From assembly GCA_002402325.1 (NCBI GenBank), contig DHFQ01000084.1, positions 1 through 13,621 of the forward strand: a stretch of DNA of 13,621 nucleotides, read 5' to 3'. Positions 1-7,427 of the stretch are shown here, in pieces. Each line of letters starts with the position of its first letter. Position 1 is the first letter of the stretch. Source of the stretch: Candidatus Aminicenantes bacterium UBA4820. GTDB lineage: Bacteria > Acidobacteriota > UBA4820. Under the pieces are notes generated by a model. It did no database searches. It was not told where the DNA came from and worked only from the letters and a program-made list of their open reading frames with translations. Position numbers and translations under genes: made by a program.

Positions 1-33
1 CATTTCACTTTTTGGACAGCCCCGATAAGAGGT

Positions 34-71
34 AAAACCCTCCCAGCATTCCTTTGGAAGAAAAAGGGAGG
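34..71 (-). terminator. Terminator-like hairpin after grpE
   Basis: Read on the minus strand, downstream of the grpE stop, CCTCCC (71-66) can pair with GGGAGG (44-39). A nested TTCC/GGAA stem lies in the loop (59-49). The 3' side runs into GTTTTA (38-33), a short U-tract. Position and orientation fit the end of the clpB-htpX-htrA-grpE transcript. The U-tract is short, so termination could be partial. The rest of 1-159 shows no convincing gene. Confidence 0.45.
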
Positions 72-159
72 AGGTCTATTTTAAATCTCTTGAATCTTTT
101 GCAAAAAATTTAAACACATTAGCGCTATCTTTTAGGCAAGGATATTGTTTATTAGTCTA

Positions 160-735
160 TCAATTACCTTTTTCTGCCTCTTCTTCTCCACTTCCGACTA
201 CCACTTTTGGTGCTTTGATGATTCTATCTCCCTTTTTGTAACCCTTTTGATAGACCGCTAAAACTCTATTTTTCTCTCCTTTTTGTGTTTGAATCGCTTC
301 CATCAAATTGGGGTCAAACTCCTCGTTTAAAGGGTTTAGAACTTCAACTCCAAGTTTTTCAAGAAACTTTAGGTAGCCTTTAGAGATGAGCTTAAGCCCT
401 TCTTTGACCTTCTCATCTTCTGATGAAAGTTCAATCGCCTTTTCAACAGCCGATGAGAGTTCTAAAACATCATAAATCAATTTTTCAAGTTTTTCTTCAA
501 ATCTCTTTTCAAGATCCCTTTCAACCCTCTGCCTTGATTTTCTTGATTCTTCCTCAATTTCTGCGATTTTGTTTTTTAAGGCACTCTCCATCTTCGCAAC
601 TTTATTTTCAAGTTGTTCAACATAAGTTGGCTTCAAATTTGGTTCTACCGATACTGCGTTTTTATCCTTTCCAACTCTCCTTTTATCAACAACTTTAATT
701 TGATGTTCCTTTATTCCTTGCTGTTTATCACTCAT
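160..735 (-). CDS. grpE: GrpE nucleotide exchange factor
   Basis: Cytosolic nucleotide exchange factor that releases ADP from DnaK (Hsp70). The 191-residue protein has the family layout: a charged, poorly conserved N-terminus (1-35), a long coiled coil (about 36-95), a four-helix region (about 96-125) and a C-terminal beta domain. The beta domain carries the signature GVEVLNPLNEEFDPNLMEA (129-147) and VYQKGYKKGDRIIKAPKV (161-178). The usual His-Glu-Ala after FDP reads Met-Glu-Ala, a mild deviation. The start is ATG with GGAGG 8 nt upstream; that GGAGG lies in the last codons of the preceding protease gene, whose stop is 3 nt away, so translation is probably coupled. It is the last gene of the heat-shock operon. 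Its partner DnaK is not in the window. Identification is firm. Confidence 0.93.
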   Translation of the reverse strand: MSDKQQGIKEHQIKVVDKRRVGKDKNAVSVEPNLKPTYVEQLENKVAKMESALKNKIAEIEEESRKSRQRVERDLEKRFEEKLEKLIYDVLELSSAVEKAIELSSEDEKVKEGLKLISKGYLKFLEKLGVEVLNPLNEEFDPNLMEAIQTQKGEKNRVLAVYQKGYKKGDRIIKAPKVVVGSGEEEAEKGN

Positions 736-738
736 ATT

Positions 739-2043
739 TCATTCCTCCAGAATGTTTAAGGTTACATAGTAACTCCAGTTGCCTCTTGCAACTGTTATTG
801 GAAGTCCAGTTGAAACGAAGGCATTTTTTGCCCTTGTAAGGAAATCTTTCTCGCTTAAAACCTTTTCATCCTCAACCGATAAAATCAGGTCGCCTTTTTG
901 CAGCCCAACTCTTTGTGCGGGAGAATTTTTCCTTACCGAGTCAACATAAACTCCACCTCTTCCATCACTTACTCTCAACCCCAAAAGTTCCCACGCCATC
1001 GCTGGTGTCAATGAGTCGGGTAAATAAGAGCAGTTTAGTGTTATTGTTCTTCTTCCTTTTTCTCTTACAACTTCAATTGAAACTCTACTACCATTTTGAA
1101 GAAGTGAAACTATTGCGTTATAATCTCCAACCGAAGATATTTTTTTGCCGTTTATATTTTGAATTACATCTCCCTCCTCAAATTCTTCGGATTGAGGAAA
1201 TGCAAAGGGGAATTTCTTTACAATAACGACGCCGTAATCAATTCCCAATTTTTTTAAATACCTTTCATTAGGGTCTGCCGTCAAAATTCCGAGCCAAATC
1301 TGCTTCACTTTTCCATACACTTTAAGTTGTTGCATAACTCTCTTTGCTCTGTTTATTGGTATCGCAAAGCCAATTCCCTGCGCATTTTTTATGATTGCGG
1401 TGTTGACCCCTATGACCTTTCCAAGAATGTTTAAAAGTGGTCCTCCCGAATTTCCGGGGTTGATCGCTGCATCTGTCTGAAGAAAATCAGAGTAACTTCT
1501 TTTTCCTGAATAGACCGTTCTTCCAGTTGCGGAAAGGACTCCAACTGTCACAGTTTTTGAGAGCCCAAAGGGGTTTCCAACAGCAATAACGGTTTCACCG
1601 ATTAAAAGATCATCGGAATTTCCAAGTTCAGCGGCAACAAGATTTGTTGCACCATCAATTTTTAAAAGTGCAAGGTCAGCCTCCGGTGCGGCACCAACAA
1701 GTTTTGCAGGATATGTTTTACCATCTGAAAGCGAAACTTTGATGCTTTGTCCTGTTAAAACAACATGCTCATTCGTTAGAATGTATCCATCTTTATCAAC
1801 TATAAATCCGCTTCCAAGTGATTGTTCCTCCTGAGATGGTCCTTCAAACTCATCACCAAAGCCAAAGAGGTTCCAGAAATCACCAAAAAAGAAGGGATTT
1901 TGAACCCTCTGCATTGATGAAATTGAAACAACGGAAGGGCTGACCTTCTGAACAACTTTAACAACGGCGGTTTCTCTTAACGACTCCTGACCAAAAACTG
2001 AAATCAGCAAAAAAACAAATATCAAACTCAGATTTCTTTTCAT
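739..2043 (-). CDS. HtrA/DegP-family serine protease with two PDZ domains
   Basis: Envelope quality-control serine endoprotease of family S1C, expected in the periplasm. The N-terminus MKRNLSLIFVFLLISVFGQ looks like a signal peptide or anchor. The trypsin-like domain spans about 22-250 with triad His93 (TNEHVV), Asp123 (EADLALLKI) and Ser199 (INPGNSGGPLL). A flexible segment rich in Phe and acidic residues (49-75) resembles the LA loop. Two PDZ-like domains follow, about 251-340 and 350-432; the second is the more canonical (NSPAQRVGLQKGDLILSV). The 434 residues are near the usual DegP/DegQ length. The ATG start overlaps the htpX stop by 4 bp (ATGA), indicating coupling. DegP and DegQ cannot be distinguished by eye, so no symbol is assigned. 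Confidence 0.92.
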   Translation of the reverse strand: MKRNLSLIFVFLLISVFGQESLRETAVVKVVQKVSPSVVSISSMQRVQNPFFFGDFWNLFGFGDEFEGPSQEEQSLGSGFIVDKDGYILTNEHVVLTGQSIKVSLSDGKTYPAKLVGAAPEADLALLKIDGATNLVAAELGNSDDLLIGETVIAVGNPFGLSKTVTVGVLSATGRTVYSGKRSYSDFLQTDAAINPGNSGGPLLNILGKVIGVNTAIIKNAQGIGFAIPINRAKRVMQQLKVYGKVKQIWLGILTADPNERYLKKLGIDYGVVIVKKFPFAFPQSEEFEEGDVIQNINGKKISSVGDYNAIVSLLQNGSRVSIEVVREKGRRTITLNCSYLPDSLTPAMAWELLGLRVSDGRGGVYVDSVRKNSPAQRVGLQKGDLILSVEDEKVLSEKDFLTRAKNAFVSTGLPITVARGNWSYYVTLNILEE

Positions 2044-2897
2044 TCGTATCTCCCCACAAGTCTTTCAATCCTTTTCTCAATCGGTGGATGGGTCGAAAAT
2101 AGGTTGAAAATTGCCTGTCCGCTAAATGGCTTTACAATGAAAAGGTGTGATGTTGCGGGGGATGCTTCAAGTGGGATTCGTTTTGAGGCGTAAGAGAGTT
2201 TTTTTAAAGCATTTGCAAGCCCAATTGGGGTTCCTGCGAGATTTGCTCCCGTTGCATCCGCCTGATATTCCCTCTGCCTTGAGATTGCGGCTTGAATTAA
2301 AACCGCTGCGATTGGTGCAAGAATTGCAGTAACTAAAAGTGCAACAAGTCCTACAGCATTTCCTCCTCTTTCATCATCCCTTGAACCTCCGCCAAAAAAT
2401 GCAGCCCATTTTGCCATATTTGCAAGGAACATTATTGCAGAGGCAAAGGAGGCAACGATTGTTGCAAGAAGGATATCCCTGTTTTTTATATGTCCAAGTT
2501 CGTGCCCCAAAACTCCCTTTATCTCATCTTCGTTTAAAATTTCAGTAAGTCCCGATGTCACGCAAACAACAGCATTTTTCGGGTTTCTTCCCGTTGCAAA
2601 GGCGTTTGGGGATGGGTTATTTACGAGGTATAAAGGCGGTTTTGGAATTTGAGCGGCTTGAGACAATTCTGCAAGAATTGCATGTAGCCTTGGTGCTTCA
2701 GCCTCACTTAAAGGCTTTGCATTATATGACATTAAAACAATTTTGTGCGAGAAAAAGTAGGTAAAGAAATTGAAAATTAAGGAGAAAAGAAAGGCTATTA
2801 TCAAGCCCCCCTCTCCTCCAATCAAATAACCGACAAAAAGGAATAGACAAGCCATCAAAGTTAGTAGAAAAAAGGTTTTAAAAAAGTTTCCAAACAT
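2040..2897 (-). CDS. htpX: HtpX membrane zinc metalloprotease
   Basis: Inner-membrane M48 metalloprotease that degrades misfolded membrane proteins with the active site facing the cytoplasm. Two N-terminal membrane segments (about 5-25 and 29-50) precede the catalytic region. The zinc motif HELGH is at 132-136 and the third ligand is Glu210 in SRQREYQADATGA. Two further hydrophobic segments lie at about 143-166 and 182-205. The C-terminal FSTHPPIEKRIERL (267-280) is typical of the family. Length 285 is normal. The ATG start has GGAGG 5 nt upstream in the 30-bp gap after clpB. Its place between clpB and htrA groups cytosolic, membrane and periplasmic quality control in one transcript. Confidence 0.95.
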   Translation of the reverse strand: MFGNFFKTFFLLTLMACLFLFVGYLIGGEGGLIIAFLFSLIFNFFTYFFSHKIVLMSYNAKPLSEAEAPRLHAILAELSQAAQIPKPPLYLVNNPSPNAFATGRNPKNAVVCVTSGLTEILNEDEIKGVLGHELGHIKNRDILLATIVASFASAIMFLANMAKWAAFFGGGSRDDERGGNAVGLVALLVTAILAPIAAVLIQAAISRQREYQADATGANLAGTPIGLANALKKLSYASKRIPLEASPATSHLFIVKPFSGQAIFNLFSTHPPIEKRIERLVGRYE

Positions 2898-2927
2898 TAA
2901 ATCCTCCGTTCGTAAGTTTAAAGACCA

Positions 2928-5519
2928 TTATACACCATTTTTTTCCTTTAAAAATAGGAGTTTCCCATCTTTAAAATCGATTTTTATCGTGGAATCTTTT
3001 GGGAAATCCCCCTCAAGGATTTTTAAAGATAGAGGATTTTGAATGTGCTTTTCAATAACCCTCTTTAATGGTCTTGCTCCAAATACGGGGTCAAAGCCAA
3101 TTTCTGCGATGTACTCCTTTGCCTTTTTGGTAACAATTAAATTGAGGTCTCTCTCTTTGAGTCTCTTTTCAAGGTATCTTAATTGTATGTTCACGATGCC
3201 AACAATATCTTCCTTTGTTAGAGGTTTGAAGAAGACAATTTCATCAATCCTGTTTAAAAATTCAGGTTTGAAGGTTGACTTTAATTCCTCATCGATCTTT
3301 TTCCTTGCGTACTCTGGATCTTTGAGATAATATTCGCTTATCCATCTTGAACCAATGTTGCTCGTCATAATTATCAAAGTTTCTGAGAAGTTTATAGTTC
3401 TTCCCTTCCCGTCGGTAAGCCTTCCCTCATCCATAACTTGCAAAAGAACATTTAAAACATCCGGATGAGCCTTTTCTATCTCATCAAGTAGAATTACTGA
3501 GTAGGGGTGCCTGTGGACTGCTTCGGTGAGTTGTCCTCCCTCCTCGTAGCCGACATATCCGGGAGGTGCACCAATGAGCCTTGCAACTGTGTGCTTTTCC
3601 ATATATTCCGACATATCGATCCTTATTATTGATTTCTCATCATCAAAAAGGAATTCTGCGAGGGATTTTGAAAGTTCTGTCTTACCAACTCCTGTAGGAC
3701 CCATAAAGAAGAATGTTCCAATGGGCTTCCCCGGATCTTTTAATCCTGAACGGGACCGTCTTATAGCATCTGAGACGATTTTTACTGCTTCGTCCTGTCC
3801 AACAACCCTTTGCTTTATTCTTTCTTCCATTTCAAGAAGCTTTTTCCTCTCCCCTTCAACCAATCTTGAAACGGGGATATGTGTCCACAAAGAGACTACC
3901 TCCGCAACATCCTCTTCATCCACTTCCTCCTTTAAAAGGGCGCCATTTTCCCGTTCTTTTTCGAGTTCGGACTGAATCTTTTTGATTTTGCTTTCAATTT
4001 CAGGGATTTTGCCATATTTTAACTGCGCTGCATAATTGAAATCTCCGTTTCTTTCAGCCCTTTCTGCCTCATGACGGAAACTTTCAAGTTCCCTTTTGCT
4101 ATCCTGCAAGGATTTAATCAGTTCTCTCTCTTTTTGCCACTTTTGCTTCATTTTTTCTGCGTCTTTTCTTAAAACCTGAAGTTCCTCATCAATGTCCTTG
4201 AGTCTTTTTTTGACATCCTCATTTTTTTCCTCTTTTGATAAAGCCTCTTTTTCTATCTGAAGAGATGAGATTCTCCTTTCAAGGTTGTCAAGTTCATAGG
4301 GGAGCGAATCGATTTGAATTCTCAGCCTTGCCGCAACTTCATCAATTAAATCTATTGCCTTATCGGGTAGATGCCTATCGTGAATATACCTGTTGCTCAA
4401 TGTCACCGCTGCAACGATTGCGGCATCCCTGATTCTGACTCCATGGTGGACTTCAAACCTCTCTTTAAGCCCTCTTAAAATTGCTATTGAATCTTCTATT
4501 GTTGGTTCACCTACAAAAATTGGTTGAAATCTTCTTTCAAGGGCAGGGTCTTTTTCAATGTATTTCCTGTATTCATTCACGGTTGTTGCACCAATTGCGT
4601 GTAGTTCACCTCTTGCAAGTGATGGCTTTAAAATGTTTGAAGCATCCATAGAACCTTCTGCAGAACCTGCTCCGACAATCGTGTGAAGTTCATCTATGAA
4701 TATGATTATCTCACCATTGCTTGCAATGATCTCTTTTACGGCGGACTTTAGCCTCTCTTCAAACTCACCACGGTATTTTGCACCCGCTATCATTGACGAA
4801 ATATCAAGTTGAACCACTCTTTTGTCCTTCAAAGTTTCCGGAACATCACCTTTGACTATTCTTAAAGCGAGTCCTTCAACAATTGCTGTCTTTCCGACGC
4901 CGGGGTCACCAACAAGAACCGGGTTATTTTTTGTCCTTCTTGCGAGAATCTGCGTTAGCCTTCTTATCTCTTCGTCTCTTCCAATAACAGGGTCAAGTTT
5001 CCCTTTTCTTGCGAGGTCGGTCAAATCCCTTCCATACTGCTCAAGAGGGGAGTATTTGCCTTCGGGAGATTCGTCCGTTACCCTCTGGGTTCCCCTGATC
5101 GTCTTTAAAATTGAAAGTATCTTCTCTTCATCAACACCAATTTCTCTAAAAATTTGTGATAAGGTAGGCTCCTCAGCCATAGAAAGAAGAAGATGCTCAG
5201 TTGAAAGAAACTCATCTTTAAGAAAGTTTGCCTTTTCAAAGCCTTTCTCAATTATATTTAAAACCTCCTGAGAAAGCCTTGGTTCCTCTGCTCTTTTTAA
5301 CTCTGGATACTTTTGCAGGGATGATTCAAGCCTATTTCTCAGGACGAGAAAATCGACTTGAAGTTTATTCAAAATCTCGGGAACGATTCCCCCTTTCTGG
5401 TCAATCAAAGATAAAAAGAGGTGTTCGGGCTTTATTTCAGGGTTCATCAACTTTTTTGCCATAGTTGACGAGCTATACAAAGCCTCTCTTGTTTTTTCAG
5501 TCATCTTTTCCAAATTCAT
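2928..5519 (-). CDS. clpB: ClpB disaggregase (Hsp100)
   Basis: ATP-driven hexameric disaggregase that works with DnaK/DnaJ/GrpE. The 863-residue protein has every expected part: Clp N-domain repeats (about 6-142), NBD1 with Walker A GDPGVGKT (204-211), pore Tyr249 in AGAKYRGEF and Walker B IIIFIDE (271-277), a coiled-coil M domain (about 408-528) with RAERNGDFNYAAQLKYG, and NBD2 with Walker A GPTGVGKT (607-614), pore loop GYVGYEEGG (654-662), Walker B ILLDE (676-680) and sensor-2 GARPLKR (814-820). The complete M domain separates it from ClpA/ClpC. A TTG four codons upstream keeps the frame open, but GGAGG lies between it and ATG 5519, with 5 nt to the ATG, so ATG 5519 is the real start. It is the first gene of the operon. 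Confidence 0.96.
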   Translation of the reverse strand: MNLEKMTEKTREALYSSSTMAKKLMNPEIKPEHLFLSLIDQKGGIVPEILNKLQVDFLVLRNRLESSLQKYPELKRAEEPRLSQEVLNIIEKGFEKANFLKDEFLSTEHLLLSMAEEPTLSQIFREIGVDEEKILSILKTIRGTQRVTDESPEGKYSPLEQYGRDLTDLARKGKLDPVIGRDEEIRRLTQILARRTKNNPVLVGDPGVGKTAIVEGLALRIVKGDVPETLKDKRVVQLDISSMIAGAKYRGEFEERLKSAVKEIIASNGEIIIFIDELHTIVGAGSAEGSMDASNILKPSLARGELHAIGATTVNEYRKYIEKDPALERRFQPIFVGEPTIEDSIAILRGLKERFEVHHGVRIRDAAIVAAVTLSNRYIHDRHLPDKAIDLIDEVAARLRIQIDSLPYELDNLERRISSLQIEKEALSKEEKNEDVKKRLKDIDEELQVLRKDAEKMKQKWQKERELIKSLQDSKRELESFRHEAERAERNGDFNYAAQLKYGKIPEIESKIKKIQSELEKERENGALLKEEVDEEDVAEVVSLWTHIPVSRLVEGERKKLLEMEERIKQRVVGQDEAVKIVSDAIRRSRSGLKDPGKPIGTFFFMGPTGVGKTELSKSLAEFLFDDEKSIIRIDMSEYMEKHTVARLIGAPPGYVGYEEGGQLTEAVHRHPYSVILLDEIEKAHPDVLNVLLQVMDEGRLTDGKGRTINFSETLIIMTSNIGSRWISEYYLKDPEYARKKIDEELKSTFKPEFLNRIDEIVFFKPLTKEDIVGIVNIQLRYLEKRLKERDLNLIVTKKAKEYIAEIGFDPVFGARPLKRVIEKHIQNPLSLKILEGDFPKDSTIKIDFKDGKLLFLKEKNGV

Positions 5520-5536
5520 TCTTTCCTCCAAATCAA

Positions 5537-5549
5537 ACTAAAGTTTAGT
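5537..5549 (-). promoter_or_regulatory. Palindromic candidate operator before clpB
   Basis: A perfect 13-bp palindrome, ACTAAA-C-TTTAGT on the minus strand, lies just downstream of the -10 of the clpB promoter, at about +2 to +14. A third half-site copy, ACTAAAG, lies inside the -35/-10 spacer (5573-5567). A dimeric repressor at these sites would block transcription. The sequence matches neither CIRCE (TTAGCACTC/GAGTGCTAA) nor HAIR (CTTGAGT/ACTCAAG), so the cognate regulator is unknown. Confidence 0.5.
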
Positions 5550-5557
5550 CAGGTAAT

Positions 5558-5586
5558 AATATATATCTTTAGTATTCATTTGTCAA
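5558..5586 (-). promoter_or_regulatory. Promoter of the clpB-htpX-htrA-grpE operon
   Basis: Minus strand: TTGACA (5586-5581), a 17-bp spacer and TATATT (5563-5558), 11 of 12 bases matching the housekeeping sigma-70 consensus. Predicted transcription start is near 5551, giving a leader of about 30 nt up to the clpB ATG. A consensus promoter for heat-shock genes implies control by a repressor rather than by an alternative sigma factor. Confidence 0.8.
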
Positions 5587-5704
5587 GTCTAATAGTTACC
5601 ATTTGAATATAAAAGAGTTAGAAAACAACAATGTGTAAGGTTGTGAGAGAAAATAAAAAGAGGAAACCATTTTAATTGAAAATTTACAATTTACAATGAT
5701 GAAA

Positions 5705-5734
5705 TTCCACACCGAACTTTTTATATGTTAAAAT
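5705..5734 (+). promoter_or_regulatory. Extended -10 promoter, possibly giving a leaderless mRNA
   Basis: TGTTAAAAT (5726-5734) is an extended -10 element (TG-N-TAAAAT). A weak TTCCAC sits 18 bp upstream in the -35 position. The -10 ends 8 nt before ATG 5743, so the predicted start site falls on or next to that ATG, and neither candidate start codon has a Shine-Dalgarno sequence. The rest of 5590-5704 is AT-rich, with a short tandem AATTTAC repeat near 5682 and no gene. Confidence 0.4.
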
Positions 5735-5742
5735 TGTACCTT

Positions 5743-6648
5743 ATGAATGCAGTTATTAAGAAATTTGGTGAAATTCTTTTTATCTTTTTGGCATCTGCAT
5801 CTCTAATTTTTTTTCTTTCAAGGCTTGCCCCATCCGATCCTGTTGAGATAATGCTTGGTGAAAATTCAACGATGGAGGACAGGATTGCTTTAAAAAGGGA
5901 GTTGGGGATTGATAAGCCGATATTGATTCAGTATAAATCATTTATTCTGTCAGCACTGCAACTTGATTTTGGAAAATCAATAGTTTCCAGAAGGCTTGTT
6001 TCTGATGAGATGAAGGATGCCTTTCCTGAAACTTTAAAAATAGCCTTAATTTCAATTTTAATTTCGCTTTTTATTTCTGTTTTGATTGGAATTTTTTCTG
6101 CATATTACGAAAAGAGATTTTTTGACAAACTCTTTTTCATTTTAACATCAATAATGATCGTGTCTCCCTCATTTCTTTTTGGGCCAATACTTCTTTTGTT
6201 TCTTGCCGTAAAATTTCCAATTTTTCCTGTCTCTGAATCTCACTTTCTTGCGGGATTTACTTTATCAATTCCCTTTTCTGCATACTCTTCAAGGGTTTTA
6301 AGGTCCTCACTGCTTGAGGAGAGGAGAAAGGGATATTTCCTTCACTCAATTGAAAAAGGTAACTCAAAGATAAAATCATTTTTTGTGCATCTTTTCCCAA
6401 ATTCTCTTCCTCCATTCATTCAAATTAATGGCTTGCAATTTGGTGGACTCTTGACCGGGGCAATTATTGCTGAAAAAATCTTCAGGGTTCAGGGGATAGG
6501 CTCACTTCTTGTAAAATCGGTTTATACGAGGGATTATCCGCTTCTGACAGGGCTTGTCATTATTTTTAGCGTTATCTATCTACTTAGCAACTTATTGGCG
6601 GATATTATCACCAAATTTATAGACCCAAGAGTTAAATATGAAAAATAA
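5743..6648 (+). CDS. ABC transporter permease, DppB/OppB type
   Basis: Inner-membrane permease of a dipeptide/oligopeptide-type (or nickel-type) ABC importer. It shows the family order: an N-terminal membrane helix, the SRLAPSDPVEIML motif, the substrate-channel domain with several membrane segments, an EAA-like cytoplasmic loop (near KGNSKIKSFFVHLFPNSLPP), GAIIAEKIFRVQGIGSLLV and the C-terminal FIDPRVKYE. The frame is also open from ATG 5725 (307 residues). ATG 5743 (301 residues) is preferred because it puts the PSDP motif about 30 residues from the start, as in E. coli DppB, and because a -10 element covers the earlier ATG. It overlaps the next permease gene by 11 bp. Substrate cannot be inferred: no binding protein or ATPase genes are in the window. 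Confidence 0.88.
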   Translation: MNAVIKKFGEILFIFLASASLIFFLSRLAPSDPVEIMLGENSTMEDRIALKRELGIDKPILIQYKSFILSALQLDFGKSIVSRRLVSDEMKDAFPETLKIALISILISLFISVLIGIFSAYYEKRFFDKLFFILTSIMIVSPSFLFGPILLLFLAVKFPIFPVSESHFLAGFTLSIPFSAYSSRVLRSSLLEERRKGYFLHSIEKGNSKIKSFFVHLFPNSLPPFIQINGLQFGGLLTGAIIAEKIFRVQGIGSLLVKSVYTRDYPLLTGLVIIFSVIYLLSNLLADIITKFIDPRVKYEK

Positions 6649-7426
6649 AGTTGTTTTTCCACTTACGCTATTAACTATTATGACAATTCTTGCCTTTATT
6701 ACCCCACTTTTTTCAAATCCATTTTCAATCAACCTTGAAAAGAGGCTCTCGCCGCCAGATTCTGAAAACATACTTGGAACCGATGAACTTGGACGAGACC
6801 TTTTCGCAAGATTAACCTACGGCTCAAGAATATCAATTGAACTGACTTTAATAAGCCTTTTTTTTGCAATTGGATTGGGCGGATTGCTCGGAGGAATCGC
6901 AGGTTATTATGGAGGATTTGCGGACTTTACCATAACAAAAATTATTGATGTATTACTTTCCTTGCCGGGAATACTTCTTGCTATAGTAATTATGACATTT
7001 TTTAAAAGGGGAGAGTTGTCTTTAATTTTTGCCCTTACCACGACATCGTGGATCTCTTATGCAAGAACATCAAGGACAATTTCAGCAAATTTAAGAGAGA
7101 CAAACTTTATTGAATCGGCAAGAATAAGTGGGGGAGGATTTTATTATATCTTTAAAAATCACATATTTCCAAATTTGTTTCCCCTATTGTCAACCCAGGC
7201 GACAGTAGGTGCGGCAACAATTATAATGACTGAATCATCGCTCTCATTTTTGGGGCTTGGACTTTTGCCTCCTACTCCATCTATTGGTGGAATCATTTCA
7301 AATGGCTGTGACTACCTTTTGGAATCACCACACATCATCATATTTTCATCTTTTTACCTTCTTGTGCTATTATGGTCTTTGTATAGAATTGCCGATGTTT
7401 TAAGAGAAAGTTTGTACGGAGAATAG
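6638..7426 (+). CDS. ABC transporter permease, DppC/OppC type
   Basis: Second permease subunit, expected to pair with the DppB-type protein encoded just upstream. Diagnostic blocks are the N-terminal helix followed by LGTDELGRDLFARLTYGSRI (about 45-64), a run of membrane helices, and the EAA-type loop region ending in TESSLSFLGLGLLPPTPSIG, characteristic of DppC/OppC proteins. At 262 residues it is at the short end of the family, mostly through a short N-terminus. Its ATG lies inside the last codons of the upstream gene with only a weak AAGAG before it, so translational coupling is likely. Two ATPases and a periplasmic binding protein would be needed for a working importer and must be encoded elsewhere. 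Confidence 0.88.
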   Translation: MKNKVVFPLTLLTIMTILAFITPLFSNPFSINLEKRLSPPDSENILGTDELGRDLFARLTYGSRISIELTLISLFFAIGLGGLLGGIAGYYGGFADFTITKIIDVLLSLPGILLAIVIMTFFKRGELSLIFALTTTSWISYARTSRTISANLRETNFIESARISGGGFYYIFKNHIFPNLFPLLSTQATVGAATIIMTESSLSFLGLGLLPPTPSIGGIISNGCDYLLESPHIIIFSSFYLLVLLWSLYRIADVLRESLYGE

Positions 7427-7427
7427 G

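Noticed and set aside
1..3. ATG on the minus strand at the very edge as the start of a fifth operon gene
   Set aside because: No Shine-Dalgarno sequence precedes it, a terminator-like hairpin lies between it and grpE, and only three bases of the frame are visible.
3574..3975. Long plus-strand ORFs inside clpB, htrA and htpX
   Set aside because: They are shadows of strongly supported minus-strand genes with complete catalytic motifs, and have no ribosome sites or family motifs of their own.
5520..5531. TTG start for clpB giving four extra residues
   Set aside because: The GGAGG ribosome site lies between this TTG and ATG 5519, so the TTG could not be served by it.
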